DNA of 64,000 bases from Candidatus Sulfotelmatobacter sp. Its GTDB lineage: Bacteria; Acidobacteriota; Terriglobia; Terriglobales; Acidobacteriaceae. Shown piece by piece: positions 35,654-44,350 of the stretch. The stretch covers positions 248,001-312,000 of the forward strand of contig DASYBM010000004.1 in the NCBI GenBank assembly GCA_036500765.1. Direction: 5' to 3'. Made by a program: the position numbers and the translations under genes. The notes beneath the pieces are model-generated. The model had not been told where the DNA came from. It did no database searches and saw only the letters and a list, made by a program, of their open reading frames with translations. Within the stretch, counting starts at the first letter, position 1. Each line of letters begins with the position of its first letter.

Positions 35654-37252
35654 TCAACCGATGGACTTTCGCAATTCACGGCGGAGGATTTTTCCCGATG
35701 CGGTCTTGGGAACAGAATCGACAAACCGCACTTCGCGCGGTTGCTTGTAATGCGCGAGGCGGTCGGCGACGAAGGCGCAGAGTTCGTCTTTCAGCTTCTG
35801 TTGTTCGACAAAGCCGTGGCGTAGCGCGACGAAGGCCATAGGGACTTCTCCGGCGGCATTATCAGGGCGGCCAATTACGCCGCATTCTTTTACCGCCGGA
35901 TGCTCGAGCAAAACGGCCTCGACCTCGGCGGGAGCCACGGCGAAACCCTTGTACTTGATCATTTCTTTACAGCGGTCGACGACGCGGTAGAAGCCTTTCA
36001 GGTCGCGCGTAACGACATCGCCGGACCAATACCATCCGTCGCGCAAAACCGCGGCAGTGGCTTGCGGCTCGTTCCAGTAGCCGAGCATGAATTGCGGTCC
36101 GCGCATCACGAGTTCGCCGGGCTGGCCGGAGGCAGCCTCGATAAGATCGTCGGGCGTGTCGGAGAGATCGATATCGGCCTGAGTGAGCACGCGGCAATCG
36201 GTTTCGGCGAGAGGATGACCGATGGAGTCGGGATGATAAAGCTCGGGTTCGAGGAAGCCGACGTGGGTGACGGGCGAGGCTTCGGTCATGCCGTACCCCT
36301 GACACACGAGAATACCGGTGAGCGCAGTGAAGCGGCGGGCGAGTTCGGGAGCAAGAGGTGCGGCTCCGGATTTGGCCCAGCGGACTTTGTGATCGCGAGG
36401 AAACTCCGCGGCTTCGGCGGCCTGGCATAGAGCATTCATCGCAGGCGGGACGAGAGGCATCATCGTGATGGCTTCGTCAATCAGAATTTTGGTGAGCAAC
36501 GGCACGCTGAAGCGCGGCACGAGGACGAGTGTCGCGCCAAGGATCAGCGCAGGATTCAGAATCACATTCAGCCCGTAGATGTGGTAAAGCGGAAGGCAGC
36601 AGAGGATGTGGTCGTTGCCGTTGAGATGCGAAGCATTCGGTCCGACGAATTGATAGACGTTGGCCACAAGATTGTAATGCGAGAGCATGACTCCTTTGGG
36701 CAGACCAGTAGTGCCGCTGGAGTAGGGAAGCGCCGCGAGAGTGATATCGGAGGGCTGACCGGGCTTGCTGAATGCAGCCGTCGTGGGGCGGAGCAGATTG
36801 GCGAAAGGCTCGGCGCCTGGCGCGCCCTGGCGCGTGGTGTAAACACGTTGGAGTTTCGGCAGGTCCGCCAGATTGATGCCTTGGATGAAGCAACCGTCGG
36901 TGATCAGCAGAATTGCGCCGGAGTTTTCCAACTGATAGCGGACTTCGCGCTCGCGGTAAGTAGGATTGAGGAGCGTGGGAATGGCTCCGGCAAGCTGCGC
37001 GGCATGAAAAGTTACACAGAACTCCCACGAGTTCGCCAGGAAGATGGCGATTACGTCGCCGGGTCTGACTCCGAGATGAACCAGGGAGCGCGCTACGGAC
37101 TCGACGAGCTCTCCGTATTCGGCGTAGGTGAGACGGCGGGCGCAGGAGCTGTCCACCAGCGCGGTCTTTGGCGCATTGCGACGGCAGGATTCGAGCACGA
37201 GCTCGTGGAGAAAAAGATCGTGGGGGTCGGCGTAAAGTTGAGTGCGCAACAT
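35654..37252 (-). CDS. AMP-dependent acyl-CoA ligase (4-coumarate-CoA ligase-like)
   Basis: 532 residues. Activates a carboxylic acid with ATP to the acyl-AMP and transfers it to CoA. P-loop YSSGTTGLPKGVMLSHYNL, YGMTEASPVTH, hinge YWSGDVVTRDLKGFYRVVDR, KEMIKYKGFAVAPAEVEAVL, and C-terminal catalytic Lys in PKTASGKILRRELRK. Most like the 4-coumarate/long-chain group. No beta-oxidation genes adjoin. Substrate unresolved. Confidence 0.93.
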   Translation of the reverse strand: MLRTQLYADPHDLFLHELVLESCRRNAPKTALVDSSCARRLTYAEYGELVESVARSLVHLGVRPGDVIAIFLANSWEFCVTFHAAQLAGAIPTLLNPTYREREVRYQLENSGAILLITDGCFIQGINLADLPKLQRVYTTRQGAPGAEPFANLLRPTTAAFSKPGQPSDITLAALPYSSGTTGLPKGVMLSHYNLVANVYQFVGPNASHLNGNDHILCCLPLYHIYGLNVILNPALILGATLVLVPRFSVPLLTKILIDEAITMMPLVPPAMNALCQAAEAAEFPRDHKVRWAKSGAAPLAPELARRFTALTGILVCQGYGMTEASPVTHVGFLEPELYHPDSIGHPLAETDCRVLTQADIDLSDTPDDLIEAASGQPGELVMRGPQFMLGYWNEPQATAAVLRDGWYWSGDVVTRDLKGFYRVVDRCKEMIKYKGFAVAPAEVEAVLLEHPAVKECGVIGRPDNAAGEVPMAFVALRHGFVEQQKLKDELCAFVADRLAHYKQPREVRFVDSVPKTASGKILRRELRKSIG

Positions 37253-37334
37253 TCTGGAAAGATGCCGGCAGAAATTGTACTGGAAAGAGCTGAGTGCGAC
37301 GTAGTTGCTTCTCGGGAGACTTCAGCTTGGCAGC

Positions 37335-37580
37335 TCAACTTGCCAGTCGGCGCAGGAACTCCTGCTCATCCATGTGATACTTGAAGGCTTTACGGCCATC
37401 GATAAAAATAACAGGGACTTCGTCGGTGTATTGGCGGCGGAGGTCATGGTCCGCGTCGACGTCGATTTCCTGCCAGGTGAAGCCGCCGCGGCGCGAGAGC
37501 TTGGATAGACTTTCTTTTACGACTTCGCACAGATGACATCCCTTGCGGGAGTAAACCACGACGGTGCGGGAGTCGGACAT
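37335..37580 (-). CDS. Glutaredoxin family protein
   Basis: 81 residues from ATG 37580. A thioredoxin-fold with CHLC redox motif (YSRKGCHLCEVVKESL), a DVDAD strand, and cis-Pro in EVPVIFIDG. This matches the glutaredoxin-like DUF836 type that reduces disulfides. It lies 82 bases downstream of and in the same direction as no obvious partner; the acyl-CoA ligase on the same strand starts 83 bases later. The upstream-extended frame is GC-rich repeat and not coding. Confidence 0.85.
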   Translation of the reverse strand: MSDSRTVVVYSRKGCHLCEVVKESLSKLSRRGGFTWQEIDVDADHDLRRQYTDEVPVIFIDGRKAFKYHMDEQEFLRRLAS

Positions 37581-37888
37581 GTGGGAGATTCTAGCGCGGG
37601 GAGACCGGCTTTTCAGTAACAAAGTGTCGGCTGCGGCAAAGATTTGTATCTTGTAAGGTTGGGTGGCTGGAGTAGTGGCGAGTTCGGCCTCGGGGAATGG
37701 CGGGGGCCGTGGCGGCGCACGCCTCGCTGTGCGCGGGGGGACGGATGAAGGCGCCCGTCGCCACATACGCCTTAACGCCTTTCCCCACAGGCGCCTTAAC
37801 ACCTTTCCCTACACACACCCTTGGACCTTTGCCCACATACACCTTCCCCGACATACACCTGTCAGTGCAAGGCGATAGAATCCTGTGC
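37581..37888. repeat. Divergent intergenic region with dispersed and degenerate tandem repeats
   Basis: 308 bases. The block GAAGGCGCCCGTCGCCACAT at 37747-37766 recurs in variant form at 27764 and, inverted, at 63092. From about 37765 to 37860 the sequence repeats CGCCTTAACNCCTTTCCC(C)ACA imperfectly about three times with a period near 25. No clear promoter could be assigned. Confidence 0.5.
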
Positions 37889-38671
37889 ATGCTAGAAGAA
37901 TCGGGAAAACCGCTTCGGGGGAAGACCGCGCTGATTACAGGGGCGGCCAAGCGACTGGGACGGGCGTCGGCGCTGGCGCTCGCGCGGGCGGGGGCGGATG
38001 TAGCCATTACTTTCAACCACTCGGCGCGCGAGGCGCGGGAGACTGTGGTGGATTTGGCGGGGTGCGGGGTGCGGGCGTTCGCGCTGCGCTGCGATATAAC
38101 CGATGAGGCCAGCGTTCGGTCGATGATCCGGGAGGCGGGCCGCGAATTGGGACGCATCGATATTCTGGTCAACAATGCCGCGAACTACGAGACTGTGGAG
38201 TTCGAGAAGTTGACGGTGCGGCAATGGGACGCCATGTTCGCGTCGAATACCCGGGGGCCGTTTCTGGTATCGCGGGAAGCGCTGAAGTGGATGCGGCGGA
38301 AGCGGGGAAAGAAGGCGGAGCACACCGAAGTGCCGGTCGAAGGAAAGATCATTAACATGGGATCGCTGGGCGGGCTGCGGCCGTGGGCTACGCATGCGCA
38401 CTATTGTTCGTCGAAAGCGGCGCTGCACATGCTAACAAAAGTTATGGCGAAAGCGCTGGCGCCGGAGATTGCGGTGAACGCCGTGGCTCCGGGGATGATC
38501 GACTTGGGTGAGAAGGCCGCGGCGGCTTTCATGCGTCGCATGGCCAAGGAGACGCCGATGCAGCGCAATGGTCGCGGCGATGAGATCGCGCAGGCGGTCC
38601 TGTTCTTCGCTACAGCGCCGCAGTTTATTACCGGGCAGATTCTGGCTGTCGACGGGGGAATCGGGCTGTGA
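37889..38671 (+). CDS. Short-chain dehydrogenase/reductase (FabG/pteridine-reductase-like)
   Basis: 260 residues from ATG 37889; the frame upstream is repeat sequence. Cofactor motif TGAAKRLGRA (as in pteridine reductases), NNAAN, catalytic Ser in INMGSLGG and Y-x3-K in HYCSSKAAL, then VAPGMI and the ITGQILAVDGG end. GAAKRLG in place of GAxxGIG suggests NADPH-dependent pteridine or related reductase; FabG-like activity is possible. Monocistronic. Confidence 0.9.
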   Translation: MLEESGKPLRGKTALITGAAKRLGRASALALARAGADVAITFNHSAREARETVVDLAGCGVRAFALRCDITDEASVRSMIREAGRELGRIDILVNNAANYETVEFEKLTVRQWDAMFASNTRGPFLVSREALKWMRRKRGKKAEHTEVPVEGKIINMGSLGGLRPWATHAHYCSSKAALHMLTKVMAKALAPEIAVNAVAPGMIDLGEKAAAAFMRRMAKETPMQRNGRGDEIAQAVLFFATAPQFITGQILAVDGGIGL

Positions 38672-38677
38672 TGTCCG

Positions 38678-38953
38678 TTAGGCCTCGGCTAAAGTCGGAT
38701 CGATGACGAGCTTGATCTCAGAGACTCGGTTCGCGGGAAAGCCGCCTTGCTTGGCGTGTTCGCGCACCATTTCTTCGTGGGGCGCGATATACACGCAATA
38801 AATCTTGTCGCCCCTGACGTAGCTGTGAAGCCATTGAATCTGCGGCCCGGGGTTGTTCAGCACGCTCCACGATCTTTGCGATATGGCAAGGACCTGGTCC
38901 GGCGTTACGCCGCCAACTCAGGGGATGTCGCGTTCAATCATGTATTTGAGCAT
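38678..38953 (-). pseudogene. DUF4242-like gene interrupted by in-frame TGA
   Basis: The minus-strand frame from ATG 38953 reads MLKYMIERDIP, then TGA (38918-38920), then VGGVTPDQVLAISQ to a normal end (NRVSEIKLVIDPTLAEA). Homologues have Gly where the TGA stands (one base from GGA), and the usual Cys in SQKSC has also changed to Trp. A fragment from GTG 38863 (61 codons) stays open and includes YVRGDKIYCVYIAPHEEMVR. Family members are about 90 residues, some described as nickel-binding. Because the replaced residue is Gly, recoding to selenocysteine is unlikely; a nonsense mutation fits better. Confidence 0.7.
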
Positions 38954-39082
38954 GTCTTTCTCTGGCTCTAATCGCGTGAGTGAGGCGCGAGAGTCGAGCC
39001 TCGCAGCCGTGGGACCGGCACAGATTCTAGACGATGATTCGGTAAATAGCCATTGCTCTATGGGCGCGGTATATTGGGGCGA

Positions 39083-40549
39083 ATGAAGAAAACGAAAACA
39101 AGTTCTTCTGGACAGGCCGTCTCGGGCAAAAAAATCGGCGCCGAAACCGCCGCATTGAATCCTCCGCGGGTGGCCGTGGCAATTATGGCTGCGGGTAAGG
39201 GAACCCGGCTCAAATCGCAACTTCCTAAAGTATTACATGAGGTGGGCGGGAAGCCGCTGCTGGAGCATGTGGTCCGGGCGGCGGCTCGGATCGTCCCGCC
39301 GAACGATGTCTACGCCATCATCGGACACGAGGCCGAGCGAGTGCGGGCCGCGATGGCGCACACGGGAATAAATTTTGTGGTGCAGGCCGAGCAGCGCGGA
39401 ACCGGACACGCGCTCATGGCCGCTCGGGAGGCGTTGACTGACTATGACGACCTCATCGTGCTCTCCGGCGACGCTCCGCTGATAACGCCGGATACGATTG
39501 GCCGCCTCCGCGACTTTCATAGCAAAGAAAGGGTCGCGATGACGCTGCTGACCGCGGACTTGGAAAATCCAACCGGATATGGTCGCGTGCTGCGAAAATC
39601 CGCGGGCAGTGCCGAGGTTCAGGCGATTGTTGAAGAAAAGTCGGCAAACGCCGCGCAGAAAAACATTCGCGAAATTAATTCCGGCTTCTACGTTTTTGCG
39701 GTCAAGGAACTGTATGCGAACATCGAGAAGCTTTCTACCGACAATGCCCAGCAAGAGTATTACCTGACCGACATGGCGGCGGTGCTGCGAAGGGTGCGGC
39801 AGCGCGTGGTGGCGTGGAAGACGGCGAATGCCAGCGAAGTGCTGGGCGGGAATACACGGGCGGAACTGGCGGATATAGACGAGAAGATGCGCTTCAGGAA
39901 GTGCCGGCAACTGATGGAGGCGGGAGTAACCGTGTTTTATCCGGCGACGTGCGTCTTCGATGCTGACGTAGAGATCGCGCCGGATACCGTCATCGAGCCT
40001 TACGTGCAGTTGCTGGGCAACACGAAGATTGGCACGGGATGCCGCGTGCGGTCTTACTCTGTGATTCGTGACGCCGAGATCGGAGACGGAGTTGTGGTGC
40101 GGCCGGGGTGCGTGATGGAAGGCGCGCGTGTCGGGACAGGCGCGATCATCGGGCCGTTTTCGCATCTGCGGCCGGGTAGCGAGATTGGCGAGGGCGCGCA
40201 CGTGGGAAATTTTGTCGAGACGAAGAAGATCAAGCTGGGGAGGGGATCGAAGGCGAATCATCTGACGTATCTGGGCGATGCGGAAATTGGGGAAGGCGTG
40301 AACATCGGCGCCGGGACCATCACCTGCAACTATGACGGCGTGAACAAGCATAAGACCGTGATCGAGGATGGAGTGTTCATTGGCAGCGACAGCACGCTGG
40401 TGGCGCCCGTGCGCGTGGGCAAAGGGGCGTATGTGGGAGCGGCGTCGTGCATTACCGAGGACGTTCCCCAGGATGCGCTGGCGATTGGCCGCGCCCGACA
40501 GACAATCAAAGAAGGCTGGGTACGGATCAAGAAACAAGTGACCCGATAG
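39083..40549 (+). CDS. glmU: Bifunctional UDP-GlcNAc pyrophosphorylase/GlcN-1-P acetyltransferase
   Basis: 488 residues from ATG 39083. The N-terminal uridylyltransferase (IMAAGKGTRLKSQLPKVLHE, QRGTGHAL, LSGDAPLI) and a C-terminal left-handed beta-helix acetyltransferase with hexapeptide repeats (GPFSHLRPG, GNFVETKK, NHLTYLGDAEIGEGVNIGAG, NYDG) are complete. Makes UDP-GlcNAc for peptidoglycan and LPS. The N-terminus carries about 30 additional polar residues before the nucleotide-binding motif. No glmS adjacent. Confidence 0.96.
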   Translation: MKKTKTSSSGQAVSGKKIGAETAALNPPRVAVAIMAAGKGTRLKSQLPKVLHEVGGKPLLEHVVRAAARIVPPNDVYAIIGHEAERVRAAMAHTGINFVVQAEQRGTGHALMAAREALTDYDDLIVLSGDAPLITPDTIGRLRDFHSKERVAMTLLTADLENPTGYGRVLRKSAGSAEVQAIVEEKSANAAQKNIREINSGFYVFAVKELYANIEKLSTDNAQQEYYLTDMAAVLRRVRQRVVAWKTANASEVLGGNTRAELADIDEKMRFRKCRQLMEAGVTVFYPATCVFDADVEIAPDTVIEPYVQLLGNTKIGTGCRVRSYSVIRDAEIGDGVVVRPGCVMEGARVGTGAIIGPFSHLRPGSEIGEGAHVGNFVETKKIKLGRGSKANHLTYLGDAEIGEGVNIGAGTITCNYDGVNKHKTVIEDGVFIGSDSTLVAPVRVGKGAYVGAASCITEDVPQDALAIGRARQTIKEGWVRIKKQVTR

Positions 40550-40589
40550 TCAACCCTCAAGTTTTCTCCACGACGTCCGAGCGACAACG

Positions 40590-40934
40590 CTAAACTTGGC
40601 CGCCTAGCAGGACCACCTGTGCGGCGGAGAGCTTGGGGCCGCCCGCGGCAATAATGGCGGCGATCGCCGCCTTCACGATGTTGTTGTTGAGCCCGGTGCC
40701 TGCCGTTAGGGCGGTCTGTCCTCCGACCGTTAAGCCGCCGCTGGTCACCGCCATCCACTGCACGCTGCTTCCGGTCGCCAGGATCACGCGCACCGTCGCG
40801 GTGACTGCGCCCGGGGCAGCACCTCCTTCGGCGGAGGCCGAAGTGGGCAGCAGAGCCGCCAGGCCCACCGCTCCCGCCGCTCCGACCAGCTTCTTGAACA
40901 ATTCGCGACGCGCGATTGCAAATTCGTTTTTCAT
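40590..40934 (-). CDS. Small secreted protein with Tat-like signal
   Basis: 114 residues. The N-terminus AIARRELFKKLVGAAGAVGLAA then ASA resembles a twin-arginine signal. The mature part is small-residue-rich (TATVRVILATGSSVQWMAV, LTAGTGLNNNIVKAAIAAI). It follows the gene at 40935 with no gap (TAA ATG). Family unknown; a companion of the two genes upstream in the same operon. Confidence 0.6.
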   Translation of the reverse strand: MKNEFAIARRELFKKLVGAAGAVGLAALLPTSASAEGGAAPGAVTATVRVILATGSSVQWMAVTSGGLTVGGQTALTAGTGLNNNIVKAAIAAIIAAGGPKLSAAQVVLLGGQV

Positions 40935-41198
40935 TTACATCACCCCCATCAGGATGTTCACGTTCGCGCTGAGAACTGTAACGTTGAATTGAGACTGGAT
41001 CTGATTGGCGACAGCCGTTTTCAAGGCGGCGAGATTATCTGAGACAGCCAGCGAAGCGTCCCAGATATAGTCTATCGACGTAGCCACGGGGACGCCGTTG
41101 CCGTCGCCGCCGCTGATGCTAAAAGTGATGTCTACCTGCGTGAGCGAGCCAATAACGTAGCTGATCTGGAAAGGTAGGGCAAATGCAAAGGCGCTCAT
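40935..41198 (-). CDS. Small hypothetical protein
   Basis: 87 residues, hydrophobic and beta-rich (LPFQISYVIGSLTQVDITFS, WDASLAVSDNLAALKTAVAN). No signal peptide despite extracellular-looking neighbours. Its stop directly abuts the next start. The C-terminus (QFNVTVLSANVNILMGV) is loosely similar to that of the 40590 protein, so the two could be related. Function unknown. Confidence 0.55.
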   Translation of the reverse strand: MSAFAFALPFQISYVIGSLTQVDITFSISGGDGNGVPVATSIDYIWDASLAVSDNLAALKTAVANQIQSQFNVTVLSANVNILMGVM

Positions 41199-41258
41199 CT
41201 TATTTTATTCTCCTTATCGTTTGTCGCACGGTTTCTCCCAAGGATGAAAACCATGCCG

Positions 41259-42847
41259 TTATTGAATCTGCACCGTTACTCTCGGGTTGGCGGCCGTCGA
41301 GGAACCACCCGCAGCGTCCACGATCTGGATGCCATCCCCTTGCGACACCGAGGCCGCGTCTGAGGTATCGCTGCAGTGCGACGGTGTTGTGGCCCCGGAA
41401 ATCTGGCAGGTAATGGCGCGAGTCGTCGCTGCACAGCTTGCCAGCGCGGGACACTTATAGACGGTGAAGGTGTCTGTATGAGTTGCACCGGGTGCTGTTA
41501 CGTAAAATACTTCAAGGTTCCTGATCGTTCCCGAAAAACTCACAGGCTGCATCGCCGTGCCGGCCGAGGCGGAACTGCACGACGTATTGACCGCGCCGGG
41601 GTATAAGTATTGAGTGCTGCCCCCTGAGACTACGCCTGCGCAGAAGAAGGTCATGAGCGCGCCGCCCTGCGGAACTGGAGCTAACGTCAGGTCCACTGCA
41701 TGAGTGTTTGTGCTTGTGGCACTTGTGTCTCCGACCGCTACTCCGACGGCCTGGCCAGCGGGACATGGTGTGTTGGTTCCGGTTGGGTTATTGGGATCGA
41801 CGACATATCCGTTGTTCGTCTCGTCCACGCAAACATAATCCCCGCTTTTCCATGTAGCCGCGGACCCGAAATTTTGATCTGGGCGCGTCCATAGCGAATG
41901 GGAGTAATGGTTGCGCCAGCCTGTTGAGGATTATTGTTATACACACCCACCACCTGTGCGGTAGCGGTTGAGGTGCCGCAAACCACGACGCCTTGCGCGG
42001 TCGTATTGTCGGGACAGGCGAGAAGATTGTAGTTTGACCCGCTATTGTTCGTTCCCAAATAGGTTTGCATGAGTTCGAGAGCGCCCTCGGTAGAGGTGCT
42101 GTTGGGGGTAGCGGCTGTCAATTGGCCGGGCTGGATGATCGCAGGCCCTGCTGCGGCTCCTGATGCGGTACTGCTCGTGCTGGCGCCGGTGAAGGTCGCG
42201 GGCACGTTTGCGTTTGTCCCGCCATAGGGCATCGGACCGACAGTGATCTGCCCCGCTGAAGCGGGAATACCTGTGAATGCCGCCGTGGCGAGGTTGATCG
42301 ATGCGGGAAACAGCACTGTGAGGTTAGCCGTAGTATTGGTTGTCGGCAGCCGAGTCAGTTGCAAAGTGTCGGGAGGGTTAGGATTGCTCGCGCCACCACC
42401 CTGGACCTGCCAGTACCAACAGTCCGGCCCCTGGCCGCCACTGCCACCTGTGCCATATTGGTTGGCACACATGGCAAAAGCCGGCGAAGGTACACCGGGG
42501 CCGTTGGTCGCGGCAGAACCCATTTGCACAAGAGAGAGCCCGCCGAATCCCGTCCCCATAATTGTCGATAGCGTCGGCGCGGTGCCCGTGGCCGTTGTTG
42601 CCTGGCTCGTCACTTCGATGCCGAAGGTCTGCGACGTGACGCCACCGCTGACTTCAAGGATGGGAAACAAACCTGTGTTACTGCCACTGTCGACCAGCCA
42701 CAGAAAAGGGTTGTTGCTGGTTGTGCTGTTGGTAAGAACCAAACCGGTAGTTGATGGAGCGACCTGACCGAACGCCGTGACGCAGAGGACTACCGGCCCG
42801 AGCAGCAGAGAGGCAATCGCGCGCGCCCCTCCCAATCTCTTTTTCAT
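41259..42847 (-). pseudogene. Large secreted protein gene with a 1-nt frameshift
   Basis: From ATG 42847 (GGAGGG upstream) the frame encodes a signal peptide (ARAIASLLLGPVVLCVTAFG) and about 330 Thr/Ser/Asn/Gly-rich residues, ending at RYGRAQIKISG. There, near 41856-41867, the coding sense moves to another frame, which continues ATWKSGDYVCVDETNNGYVV, then AVGVAVGDTSATSTNTHAVD to 41259. Restoring one base gives a single protein of about 530 residues. Either a real mutation or a sequencing error. The C-terminal part with GDYVCVD...AVGVAVGD resembles decoration or DUF2190-type beta domains of phage-like structural proteins, by inference only. Confidence 0.65.
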
Positions 42848-43043
42848 AAACGAACCCTCCATTTCGCGGACTGAATGCCGGCGCATTTGCGCGGTCTGCG
42901 GAACTGGCCTCGGGCAATGAATCGAACGGGGAAGGTATCGAGAAAAGGAAGTAGAGCTAACGTGGCCCCTCAACCGGGAACTTCTCGTCTCAATGCGGGC
43001 AATCGTACTGCGGGGCGGGAGGAAATGCAAGCGAAAAGCCCAA

Positions 43044-43077
43044 TAAAAAAGGCCAATCCATGCTTCGGATCGGCCTT
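43044..43077 (-). terminator. Rho-independent terminator
   Basis: On the minus strand AAGGCCGATCC and GGATTGGCCTT pair around a 7-base loop and are followed by TTTTTTAT. It lies about 20 bases after the stop of the secreted protein at 43100. Confidence 0.85.
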
Positions 43078-43099
43078 CTCGCAAACCGAGGAAATCTGC

Positions 43100-44032
43100 T
43101 TAGTGGGTAACGGCGGCGAACAATTCCGAGTGCATCAGCGACTGGAATTGCTGGTCGTTGGCTTTGAAATGCACTGTGACGTTCGAACCATCGGAGTCGA
43201 CGGAGGTATTTTCCACCGCGACTTTCTCGGCCGCCGAAGCACTCATCTTCTTGTAGAGCATGTAGCCTTTGAGCAGCGATGAAACAGTGGCGGCGGTCGT
43301 CGTGTCGGACGTGACTACGGCCAGGTCGAAGTTGACGCCGCTGTTGAAGCTGAGCGTGTAGCGTGAGCCCTGCAGATGTTTCTTGACGGTATCGTAGTCC
43401 GCTACCTTGGAGGCGTCGCCCATGGCGGAGCGCATCATGTTCTGCGTACCCGCCTGGTCGAGGATGCTCCACACGGGGGCGGAGTCGACGCTGGACATCA
43501 TGTCGGCCATATTGCCGTTAGTATCGAGGCCTAGAACCTGGCCCTCTCGGGTATCGAGCGCGACGCGGATCGAGGTTGAATCGCCGAACAGCAGCGTGCT
43601 GTCGTCTAGAAAACTCATAACGAAGCCGCCGTCCATGGGATAAATCTCAGCCGTACCGTATTTCTTGGGTACAAACTTCTGGAGCTTCATCTTTTTGAGC
43701 ACGGCCTTCATGTTAAACGGACCGGCAGCCACCCCGACGGTTTTTACGCCCTGTTTGCCGGCATGGAATGAGGCAAAGGTGAGCGTGTCGACATCTTTTT
43801 CAGGATCGAGGCCGATGGCCTTGAGGGCAGCCTCAAACTGCTTGATGTTATCGGGCATCAACTGCTGCTTGAGCGCCATCGCAGTCGGTGAATCCTTGAG
43901 GGCGCGGTAATCCACCGAGATCAGTTGCAGCAAATCGCCGGGGACGCAGGCGCGGGCCGATGAATTCAACGGCATGGCGTAGGCCATGCTCACGAGCAAG
44001 AGAGAAACCAGGTAAATCTTGAAGAGTTTCAT
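43100..44032 (-). CDS. Secreted protein of unknown function
   Basis: 310 residues with signal peptide MKLFKIYLVSLLLVSMAYAM. The rest is an alpha/beta protein with repeated regularities (LLQLISVDYRALKDSPTAMA, TLTFASFHAGKQGVKTVGVA, GFVMSFLDDSTLLFGDSTSI) that suggests a duplicated fold, seen in other acidobacterial secreted proteins. I cannot assign a function. A strong terminator follows. Confidence 0.75.
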   Translation of the reverse strand: MKLFKIYLVSLLLVSMAYAMPLNSSARACVPGDLLQLISVDYRALKDSPTAMALKQQLMPDNIKQFEAALKAIGLDPEKDVDTLTFASFHAGKQGVKTVGVAAGPFNMKAVLKKMKLQKFVPKKYGTAEIYPMDGGFVMSFLDDSTLLFGDSTSIRVALDTREGQVLGLDTNGNMADMMSSVDSAPVWSILDQAGTQNMMRSAMGDASKVADYDTVKKHLQGSRYTLSFNSGVNFDLAVVTSDTTTAATVSSLLKGYMLYKKMSASAAEKVAVENTSVDSDGSNVTVHFKANDQQFQSLMHSELFAAVTH

Positions 44033-44350
44033 AACGCCTCGAATCGGAAATTATCGGGACTCCGTGTATTCCTGTTGGATGCACGATCCGCCCGTGTGGT
44101 TAGATCGATCCATTCTAGTTTACTTGCAACCCTCGTGAATGGAACAAAAGGACATGGCCGTTATCTGATCGAACACCCAAGAACCTATGCCTTGAAGGGA
44201 CCGATCATATTTCGGTATCGGTCTACATGGGCTCACGCTCCAAGGCGGGAGATCCTTCGCTTCGCCTGAAATGCGGCTTTGCTCAGGGTGTCAGCTGCGG
44301 TTTGGCGAGCCCCGCCGCACTGTCACAGCACTCCTGTTTAATCATCGTCT
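44033..44350. other. Intergenic spacer with a dispersed-repeat fragment
   Basis: 318 bases between two minus-strand genes. The block GGGAGATCCTTCGCTTCGCC and GGCTTTGCTCAGGGTGTCAG (about 44238-44292) is a diverged fragment of the composite repeat seen at 3660-3890 and 4455-4735. No clear promoter for the gene at 43100 was found. Confidence 0.45.

Noticed and set aside
38918..38920. TGA in the DUF4242-like gene as a selenocysteine codon
   Set aside because: Homologues have Gly, not Cys, at this position and I found no convincing hairpin right after it.
39233..40537. 434-codon minus-strand open frame across glmU
   Set aside because: Antisense shadow of glmU with no motif or start signal.
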